A stretch of DNA of 7,339 bases from Comamonadaceae bacterium (lineage in GTDB: Bacteria; Pseudomonadota; Gammaproteobacteria; Burkholderiales; Burkholderiaceae_C): positions 1 to 7,339 of the forward strand of contig CANGCZ010000077.1 in NCBI GenBank assembly GCA_947452325.1. Reading direction: 5' to 3'. Shown here in pieces: positions 1 to 5,125 of this stretch (position 1 is its first letter; every line of letters starts with the position of its first letter). Both the position numbers and the translations under genes were made by a program. The notes below the pieces were generated by a model. The model saw only the letters and a list, made by a program, of their open reading frames with translations. It was not told where the DNA came from and searched no databases.

Positions 1-2
1 TA

Positions 3-275
3 CGCCGCGCCCGCCACATGGGCCTGGCCGATGAATTGCGCATGGAACGCGACATGGTGAGACACAGTTTTCACCCGGCGCATTTGCAGCGCGGCCCGGC
101 GCACAGTGACACGGTAGAAGGCATACGTGCACTGGCCGTGGACAAAGACCATGCACCTAAATGGCAGCCAGAGCGTATGGAAGACATCAGCCCTGGTATG
201 GTGAAGCCGTTTTTCCAAAGTGCGTGGCCGGTGCATGCGCACCCGCTGCGAAATTTGGCAGATCCAGTGGCGTAA
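3..275 (+). CDS. Enoyl-CoA hydratase/3-hydroxyisobutyryl-CoA hydrolase-type protein, C-terminal part
   Basis: This is the last 91 codons of a gene that enters from the left edge and ends at the TAA at 273-275. The visible segment has the look of the C-terminal helical part of the ECH_2 branch of the crotonase superfamily. The most telling stretch is DTVEGIRALAVDKDHAPKW, matching the family pattern in which a short 'EG(I/V)RA...DKD..P.W' segment precedes the end; it is followed by a Pro/Phe-rich tail. Crotonase-fold proteins of this branch hydrolyse 3-hydroxyisobutyryl-CoA in valine breakdown or act on other enoyl-CoA thioesters in the cytoplasm. The crotonase core with the oxyanion-hole glycines lies outside the window, so substrate cannot be assigned. 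rlmB follows after 17 bases, so the two could be co-transcribed, although their functions are unrelated. The start is not visible; the ATG at 18 is internal, because the frame stays open to the window edge. Confidence 0.72.
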   Translation, partial: RRARHMGLADELRMERDMVRHSFHPAHLQRGPAHSDTVEGIRALAVDKDHAPKWQPERMEDISPGMVKPFFQSAWPVHAHPLRNLADPVA

Positions 276-292
276 AGCCTAGAAAGTGACAA

Positions 293-1039
293 ATGGCCTC
301 CAGCCCTAAAGTATTGTTCGGATTTCATGCGGTCGGTGTGCGACTGAAAACCACGCCTGCCTCGGTCATTGAAGTGTTTTTTGACCCGACCCGCAGAGAC
401 GCACGCATGCGCCAGTTTCAAGAGCGCGCCAAAGAAGCCAAAGTGAAACTGGTGGAAGCCGACGGCATGCGACTGGCGCAACTGGCGGGTAACCACGGCC
501 ACCAAGGCGTGGTGGCGCGGGTGCATGCGATTGACATTGCCCGGTCGCTGGACGAATGCCTGGAAGCTTTGCCGGATGACACACCTGCGCTGATATTGGT
601 GCTGGACGGCATCACCGACCCGCACAACCTGGGCGCGTGTTTGCGCGTGGCAGACGGCGCAGGCGTGCATGCCGTGATTGCGCCCAAAGACCATGCCGTG
701 GGCATTAACGCCACCGTGGCCAAAGTAGCGAGTGGTGCAGCCGAGACCGTGCCGTATTTCATGGTGACCAATTTGGCACGCACATTGAACGAATTGAAAG
801 AGCGCAATATCTGGATCACTGGCACCAGCGATGACGCAGAAAAAACGCTTTATGACGTGGATTTGAAAATAGCAACCGCCTGGGTATTGGGCGCGGAAGG
901 TAGCGGCCTCAGGCAGTTAACACGCAAGACCTGCGATCAGCTGGTCAGTATTCCCATGGCGGGCGGCGTAGAGAGTTTGAACGTCTCGGTGGCGAGTGGT
1001 ATATGTTTGTATGAGACGGTCAGGCAACGCAGCGTATAA
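293..1039 (+). CDS. rlmB: 23S rRNA (guanosine-2'-O-)-methyltransferase RlmB
   Basis: A 248-residue SpoU/TrmH-type (SPOUT superfamily) methyltransferase, close to the usual length of about 245. RlmB uses S-adenosylmethionine to 2'-O-methylate G2251 of 23S rRNA (E. coli numbering) in the peptidyl-transferase P-loop. Residues 1-80 form the small L30e-like RNA-binding domain (FGFHAV at 9-14). The three SpoU motifs are intact: motif 1 at 104-120 (LDGITDPHNLGACLRVA, with Asn112 and the catalytic Arg118), motif 2 at 199-207 (LGAEGSGLR, with Glu202), and motif 3 at 220-236 (IPMAGGVESLNVSVASG), which forms the cofactor-binding knot. The ATG at 293 gives the normal N-terminus; the ribosome site is weak (AGAAAG at 281-286). 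In many proteobacteria rlmB follows rnr (RNase R); here a hydratase-type gene is upstream. DNA is GC-rich (43 of 60 bases at 601-660). No convincing terminator follows. Paralogues such as TrmH are less likely given the N-terminal domain and motif wording. Confidence 0.96.
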   Translation: MASSPKVLFGFHAVGVRLKTTPASVIEVFFDPTRRDARMRQFQERAKEAKVKLVEADGMRLAQLAGNHGHQGVVARVHAIDIARSLDECLEALPDDTPALILVLDGITDPHNLGACLRVADGAGVHAVIAPKDHAVGINATVAKVASGAAETVPYFMVTNLARTLNELKERNIWITGTSDDAEKTLYDVDLKIATAWVLGAEGSGLRQLTRKTCDQLVSIPMAGGVESLNVSVASGICLYETVRQRSV

Positions 1040-1045
1040 AATAAT

Positions 1046-1073
1046 TTGATTAAAAATGCCTGAGCTTTAGAAT
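1046..1073 (+). promoter_or_regulatory. Candidate sigma-70 promoter for the DUF2946-receptor-PepSY operon
   Basis: TTGATT at 1046-1051 (four of six matches to TTGACA) and TAGAAT at 1068-1073 (five of six matches to TATAAT) are separated by 16 bases. They sit in the only AT-rich gap between rlmB and the next gene. Transcription would be expected to start about 7 bases after the -10 box, at about 1080, right at the ATG at 1081. That ATG has no Shine-Dalgarno sequence, so the first gene may be read from a leaderless or nearly leaderless mRNA. This is a motif match only. No convincing Fur box was found around it. Confidence 0.35.
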
Positions 1074-1080
1074 CTCATTC

Positions 1081-1434
1081 ATGGACTACATCAGACATGC
1101 CAAATACTTAGCCAGCTTTGTGCTGGTGTGGTTTGTCTTGTCTGTCGGTGTTGCCATGGCTTCACCATTGGTGTCACCCAAGTCTATGGATCTGGTGTGT
1201 ACCACTGGTGGAGCAATGAAGCTGGTTTCTTCTGACGATGCCGACAACGCAGATTCGACGGTCCACACCATGGATTGTGCTTTGTGCATGTCGCTAGGCA
1301 TTCCACCCGTTAATGTGCAAGCAGTGTTGGTTAAGCCGTCACCTCTGGCCCATGCTCTGCATCCCATAGCAGCAGCTCACATTGCTGCGGCCACAGCGCC
1401 ACCACTACCTTCTCGCGGGCCTCCCGCACTTTGA
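1081..1434 (+). CDS. DUF2946-type small exported protein, probable metal-linked
   Basis: A 117-residue protein with an N-terminal signal peptide: a basic start (Arg5, His6, Lys8), a hydrophobic core at 10-25, and a likely signal peptidase I site after VAMA (residue 27). The mature part has Cys40 and a CxxC pair (Cys66, Cys69) set among Met and His residues (His62, Met64, Met70), then a His/Ala-rich stretch at 91-105 and a C-terminal SRGPP (111-115). Length, signal peptide, CxxC and the C-terminal RGPP-type ending fit DUF2946, a family of unknown function often found beside TonB-dependent receptors. The Cys/Met/His cluster could bind copper or another soft metal in the periplasm, but this is inferred. 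The ATG at 1081 is the first start after an in-frame TAA at 1051-1053 and is needed for the signal peptide; it has no visible ribosome-binding site. It heads the operon, with 67 bases before the receptor gene. Confidence 0.75.
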   Translation: MDYIRHAKYLASFVLVWFVLSVGVAMASPLVSPKSMDLVCTTGGAMKLVSSDDADNADSTVHTMDCALCMSLGIPPVNVQAVLVKPSPLAHALHPIAAAHIAAATAPPLPSRGPPAL

Positions 1435-1450
1435 ACCTCATCTGACTTTT

Positions 1451-1490
1451 GCGCCAAGTCTGTCTTGGCGTGCTTTGTTATTTTGATTTT
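1451..1490 (+). terminator. Hairpin with T-rich tail between the DUF2946 gene and the receptor gene
   Basis: CGCCAAG at 1452-1458 and CTTGGCG at 1464-1470 are perfect 7-base inverted copies around the 5-base loop TCTGT, with one further G-U pair possible (1451/1471). The stem is followed by TGCTTTGTTATTTTGATTTT (1471-1490), which is T-rich but interrupted. This resembles an intrinsic terminator, weakened by its broken T-tract. Because it lies inside the operon, partial read-through, attenuation, or processing that gives the small first gene a different mRNA level from the receptor are the likely roles. The receptor's ribosome-binding site (AGAGG, 1492-1496) lies just past it. Confidence 0.45.
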
Positions 1491-1501
1491 CAGAGGTTTT
1501 T

Positions 1502-3574
1502 ATGCGTAAAGATCGAATTGTGTTGGCGGTTGCTGCGGTATGGCTTTCTTCAACCACTGTGTTCTCTCAGGAGTCAACTGCCGTTTTAGGTAATGTCACG
1601 GTCACAGCGCCCAAACAAGGCGCGTTGCCTGCAACAACTGTTTTGACATCAGTGGATTTGATGGGGTCGGATCAGATTGAAGATAAAAATGTCAAGAACA
1701 GTTGGGAATTGATGGGGCAAATGCCCGGGATTTCGCTCAAGTCTTGGCAGATGGGATTGGAGTCAGGCAAACCGGCGCTTCGTGCCTTCAACGGAGAAGG
1801 CTATGTCAGCGGAGTCAAGTTGTTAATTGATGGCGTACCTGCAAACACCAACAGCGGAAACATGCGGCAGTTGGACATGATTTTCCCTATGGACATCGAT
1901 TACATCGAAGTGGTTCGAGGGACCAACGACCCGCGTTATGGACTTCACAGCATTGGTGGAAATATCAACGTGGTAACCAAGCAGGGCGGTAACTACAGCG
2001 ACGCCCGTTTATCGCAAGGCAGCTGGAGTACCACTGATTTTCAAGGTGTCATTGGCCGGGAGACAGATGAGTTTTCTCAAAATTACTTTTTAGCAGCCTA
2101 TAAATCGGATGGATTTCGTGATCACTCGGGCACTGAAAAATACGGTGGAGGTGCAAAGTGGTTTTACCGTCCAACAGGCAGCGACCTTAAGCTAGGTTTG
2201 ATTGTCCGAAGTTTTGACGGCACAGCGGATGAGGCCGGCTACTTGACCCAAGCCGAATACAACGCATCACCTCTACAACATATGTCCACTCGCAGCGGAG
2301 CTGATACTGACAGCCGTCAAATGCAAAATGTCAGTGCGCACTTGGACTACGCCATTTCGCCATCCTCGCATTCATCAACCAAAATTTATTACAGCAGTTT
2401 GACCGATGACAGAAAGATGACTTATCCGGGTGTGACTTATTCAGTCGGTTCGCAAAACAGGAATTGGAACGAAGACCACCAAGGGATATTGACTACGCTG
2501 ACCTGGGACACAAGTGAGAGGTTGACCTTGGAAGCAGGCCTGAATGTAGAGAAACAAAACAACCAATACCAGCGCCATTACTGGGCATCAGGCTCAGCGT
2601 ATGCAGGGACCGTGAGTACTTGTACAACGTCAAGAAGCGGGTCCACCAGATACAGTGAGTGTTGGGATTACACCGTGGAAAACACGGGCGCGTACTTACA
2701 AGCCATATTTCGTCCTCTGGAAAATTTGAAAATCATTCCCGCTTGGCGAGTGGATCATTTCACCGGATCAACCTATGGCCACCTTAAATCAACTTCAAGC
2801 TATTCATCTCAAGACATGACTGATTATGGATGGATCAATCAACCTAAATTAAGCGTGGTGTACAACCTGAATTCGTTGAACAGTGTGTATGTCAACTGGG
2901 GTCAAACCTTCCAGCTGTTAACGGGCGGCGCTATATCTTCAGGCCCTTATGGGTCCAGTCTTTCCAGCGCGTCAGTCAATACCGGTGAGGAGCTGGGATT
3001 CAAGTTCAATAACGGCACCGGACTGGATGGACGTATCGCGGTATGGCAGCAGGATGCCCCGGATGAGATTGCAAATCTTGCATCCGCGGGGACTTTTCAA
3101 TGGCTAGGTTCAACCAGAAGACGTGGCCTTGACTTGCAAATCACAAGCCAACTTTCGCGATCTACCAAAGCCTGGTTGTCGCATTCTGTACAGGAGGCCA
3201 AAATCATTTCCGGCTATACGTCTTCGCTGACTGGAAAGCATATTTTTGGCACACCTGACCAAATGTCTACTTTGGGGCTTGAACACGCTGTAGATGAAAA
3301 ACTCCATATCAGCGCCCAAGGCCGGTCTCAAGGCGGGTACTACATCAATCCATTGAATACGAATGGTAAGTTTGGTGAGTATGTTCTGTTTGATGCCAGT
3401 GCCAAATACCAGGCCACTAAATACTTGAGTATCGATTTTCAAGTGCGAAATATGTTCGATAAAATTTATGCCTCTGATGTTTGGGATGAAGATCCAAATT
3501 TGTCGACGGGAAACGCTTTTTACTCTGCAGGCGCTCCAAGATCCTGTTTTGTATCTGCAAGCATCAAGTTTTAA
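1502..3574 (+). CDS. TonB-dependent outer-membrane receptor (metal or siderophore uptake)
   Basis: A 690-residue receptor of normal family length. Residues 1-22 are a signal peptide (MRKDR, hydrophobic core, then VFS|QE). A TonB-box-like NVTVTA lies at 31-36. The plug domain spans about 46-160, with VKLLIDGVP (105-113), IDYIEVVRG (132-140) and GGNINVVTK (152-160), all standard plug motifs. The 22-strand barrel fills about 165-690, with RGLDLQ (541-546) in a late strand and a C-terminal Phe690, the usual BAM signal. Cys374 and Cys387 probably form a disulfide in a surface loop. The family carries metal chelates, cobalamin or similar ligands across the outer membrane, powered by TonB-ExbB-ExbD. 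The ligand cannot be read from the sequence. The start ATG has AGAGG five bases upstream. The neighbours (DUF2946 protein before, PepSY protein after, only three bases away) point to iron or copper acquisition. DNA is more AT-rich than rlmB (25 G/C in 60 at 2041-2100), compatible with horizontal transfer or relaxed composition. Confidence 0.95.
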   Translation: MRKDRIVLAVAAVWLSSTTVFSQESTAVLGNVTVTAPKQGALPATTVLTSVDLMGSDQIEDKNVKNSWELMGQMPGISLKSWQMGLESGKPALRAFNGEGYVSGVKLLIDGVPANTNSGNMRQLDMIFPMDIDYIEVVRGTNDPRYGLHSIGGNINVVTKQGGNYSDARLSQGSWSTTDFQGVIGRETDEFSQNYFLAAYKSDGFRDHSGTEKYGGGAKWFYRPTGSDLKLGLIVRSFDGTADEAGYLTQAEYNASPLQHMSTRSGADTDSRQMQNVSAHLDYAISPSSHSSTKIYYSSLTDDRKMTYPGVTYSVGSQNRNWNEDHQGILTTLTWDTSERLTLEAGLNVEKQNNQYQRHYWASGSAYAGTVSTCTTSRSGSTRYSECWDYTVENTGAYLQAIFRPLENLKIIPAWRVDHFTGSTYGHLKSTSSYSSQDMTDYGWINQPKLSVVYNLNSLNSVYVNWGQTFQLLTGGAISSGPYGSSLSSASVNTGEELGFKFNNGTGLDGRIAVWQQDAPDEIANLASAGTFQWLGSTRRRGLDLQITSQLSRSTKAWLSHSVQEAKIISGYTSSLTGKHIFGTPDQMSTLGLEHAVDEKLHISAQGRSQGGYYINPLNTNGKFGEYVLFDASAKYQATKYLSIDFQVRNMFDKIYASDVWDEDPNLSTGNAFYSAGAPRSCFVSASIKF

Positions 3575-3577
3575 GCT

Positions 3578-4699
3578 GTGAGTGCCAAATATTTACGCCG
3601 CTATTTATCAGCGGCACACCTCTACCTGGGTTTGGTACTCGGCGGGGCTTTTGCCTTGCTCGGGGTGACGGGAAGTTTGCTGGTTTTCTATCCGGAACTC
3701 GACCGGTTTCTCAATCCTGAACTTCGAATCTCAAGCCGCCCTTTGCCTGAATTGAATGTTCAGCATATGTTTGAGCGTTTACACGAGGCATTTCCTCAGC
3801 GTCAAGGTGTTTGGCGCTTGGAACTACCCCGCGCGAGCGGCCAAGCTGTTTTCGCAAGGTATGTGACGCCTGAAGAAAAATCTCCGGAGCTGTTTGCCCC
3901 TTTGGTGGTCGCCTTAGATCCAGCGACCGGCACAGTGATCAACAGCCGTTTTTGGGGTGACTATGCTGTCACCTGGGTTTATAACTTGCACTATTCGTTG
4001 CTCAGCGGCAAAACCGGCACAGTACTCGTCAGCTTGCTAGGTATTGCGTTTCTCATCAGCGTGTGCATAGGGTTTTATATATGGCTGCCGCGGGGTAGAA
4101 ACAGGTTGACAAAAGCGTTGCCCAAAATTCGTTCTGGCAGCCGAAAAGCCGTTTACGACTTGCACGGTTATTTTGGAGCTTATGCTTTTGGGTTGCTTTT
4201 GCTCTTGATCATCACTGGCGTGGGTTTGGCAACGCCGCAATGGTTAGAGCCTTTTGTGTATTGCATTTCTTCGAAAACTCCGGACTTTAAAGTGGAATCC
4301 ATTGTGCCATTGGGCGCGGCTTTTCGCATTGATGCAAATCAGGCAATCGCTGTCAGCCTGAACAAATTTTCTGGTTCTCAGGTCCGATGGATTGAGGCTC
4401 CCTCAACTGCTGAAGGTGTTTATGTGGTGAGGCTGAAACAAGCTGGTGAACCAAGTGATAGGTTTCCGAAAACTTATGTCCGGGTAGATCAGTTCAGCTC
4501 ACAGGTACTCAGCGTAAGGGATGCATTGAAAGTATCTGCAGGCGATGTTTTCTTTGATTGGCTGCACCCCTTGCATAATGGAGAGGCATTAGGTTTGTGG
4601 GGTCGATGGTTGGTATTTATCCTCGGCTTGGTTCCCGGTTTTTTATGGTGTACTGGGTTGATCCGCTGGCGTCACAAAATAATTGCAAAAAATCGCTGA
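3578..4699 (+). CDS. PepSY-associated transmembrane protein (PiuB-like, putative metal reductase)
   Basis: A 373-residue inner-membrane protein of the PepSY_TM family. Four helices are visible: about 15-38, 146-170, 197-218 and 341-362. Conserved histidines flank the membrane segments: His14 (AHLYLG), His138 (NLHYSLLSGKTGT), His196 (YDLHGYFGAY), and His330 and His333 (WLHPLHNGEALG). Residues about 45-130 and 230-325 are periplasmic PepSY-like domains. Paired histidines suggest haem b, and relatives are encoded beside siderophore receptors, where they are proposed to reduce ferric chelates; that activity is inferred here. The gene starts at GTG 3578, two codons past the receptor's TAA and in the same frame, with no clear Shine-Dalgarno sequence, so translation is probably coupled to the receptor. 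An upstream start is ruled out by the TAA, and a later one would lose the first helix. Only a weak 6-bp hairpin (4705-4720) follows. Confidence 0.92.
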   Translation: MSAKYLRRYLSAAHLYLGLVLGGAFALLGVTGSLLVFYPELDRFLNPELRISSRPLPELNVQHMFERLHEAFPQRQGVWRLELPRASGQAVFARYVTPEEKSPELFAPLVVALDPATGTVINSRFWGDYAVTWVYNLHYSLLSGKTGTVLVSLLGIAFLISVCIGFYIWLPRGRNRLTKALPKIRSGSRKAVYDLHGYFGAYAFGLLLLLIITGVGLATPQWLEPFVYCISSKTPDFKVESIVPLGAAFRIDANQAIAVSLNKFSGSQVRWIEAPSTAEGVYVVRLKQAGEPSDRFPKTYVRVDQFSSQVLSVRDALKVSAGDVFFDWLHPLHNGEALGLWGRWLVFILGLVPGFLWCTGLIRWRHKIIAKNR

Positions 4700-4724
4700 C
4701 TCAGAGATCAATACTGATCTGTAA

Positions 4725-5018
4725 TCATTGCCCATCTCTCATGGTTGCGCAATTGAACGTTCTTTTTTTTAAAAGCGCGGTCTCAATGGTTTGCGCCATT
4801 GCTTGGCGCATCACCGCCCATGCGTGGTCGTCCACAGTATTCATTTCAAGCACGTATTTTTGAAACGCTTTGCGGCTCACAGGCACTTGCTCCCAGAGCT
4901 TGAGCAGGTCGCGGTTTGCGCTTACGCCTTGCATGAACGCATCTTCGTCATTCGATTGCAATGGCCTGAGTTTGACCTTGGGTGACACAACTGACATCCG
5001 CTGTAAAGGTTTAGGCAT
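4725..5018 (-). pseudogene. GNAT-family N-acetyltransferase remnant (N-terminal part only)
   Basis: The minus-strand frame runs from an ATG at 5016-5018 to a TGA at 4725-4727 and gives 97 residues. Residues 15-71 read like the front of a RimJ/RimL-type GNAT enzyme: VKLRPLQSNDEDAF (15-28), an NRDLLKLWEQ segment (35-44) like the usual 'SR..L..W', then AFQKYVLEM (51-59) and DDHAWAV (63-69), where the first core strand begins. The rest should be about 90-100 residues and carry the acetyl-CoA binding motif (Q/RxxGxG/A). Instead there is an unrelated 25-residue tail through an A-rich run, and no frame nearby restores the family pattern. Without the cofactor site it cannot be an acetyltransferase. 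The missing half would lie where the PepSY gene now ends, so loss through rearrangement at this junction is likely. It could instead be a chance resemblance or a short gene with a new role. Confidence 0.55.
4792..4810. repeat. Perfect 7-bp inverted repeat inside the GNAT remnant
   Basis: TGCGCCA (4792-4798) and TGGCGCA (4804-4810) are exact reverse complements around a 5-base loop (TTGCT). The site lies about 95 bases past the PepSY stop and could fold in RNA from either strand. No T-tract follows on the plus strand, so it does not meet the pattern of an intrinsic terminator. It falls inside the divergent tail of the remnant, where it also encodes residues MRQAMAQ, so it may be a chance palindrome. 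Confidence 0.3.
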
Positions 5019-5125
5019 GCAAGCAGTTTAAGCAGTGTTTAACTGTGCAGACTGCCGCTAAAAGCAGTAAATTAGTACTTATAAATGGGTAGTATCTCGG
5101 AGGTTTAGCTCTTTAGAACTCCACC
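5019..5125. promoter_or_regulatory. Divergent intergenic region upstream of the S8 protease gene
   Basis: This 107-base gap separates the GNAT remnant (leftward) from the protease gene (rightward). The hexamer AGCAGT occurs at 5022-5027, 5031-5036 and 5063-5068. ACTGC at 5051-5055 can pair with GCAGT at 5064-5068. A possible -10 box TATAAA lies at 5080-5085, but no good -35 box sits at the right distance. GGAGGT at 5099-5104 would be a strong Shine-Dalgarno sequence, yet it is 21 bases before the protease ATG and no start codon lies at the right spacing. The promoter call is weak; the repeats may mark an operator. Confidence 0.3.

Noticed and set aside
71..694. Long minus-strand open frame of 207 codons across the hydratase end and rlmB
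   Set aside because: It lies antisense to two recognisable genes in GC-rich DNA, where long shadow frames are expected, and its translation has a low-complexity His/Arg/Cys-rich look with no family resemblance.
1061..1076. Short inverted pair TGAG/CTCA between rlmB and the DUF2946 gene as a terminator
   Set aside because: A 4-bp stem with a loop of about 9 bases and no T-tract is too weak to call.
1055..1082. Possible Fur box overlapping the DUF2946 start (AATGAGATT on the minus strand)
   Set aside because: The best alignment to the 19-base Fur consensus matched only about 9 positions, which is not distinguishable from chance in AT-rich DNA.
4705..4720. AGATCA/TGATCT hairpin just after the PepSY stop as the operon terminator
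   Set aside because: The stem is 6 bp and AT-rich, and the following bases (GTAATCATTGCCC) are not a T-tract. It may be a weak element but does not qualify as an intrinsic terminator.
4762..4774. Run of eight T followed by four A as a terminator tail
   Set aside because: No stable stem lies directly before the T-run on the plus strand; the nearest palindrome, TTGCGCAA, has no loop and is too short.
4597..4863. Plus-strand open frame of 88 codons overlapping the PepSY end and the GNAT remnant
   Set aside because: It starts inside the PepSY gene in another frame, has no ribosome site and shows no family resemblance.
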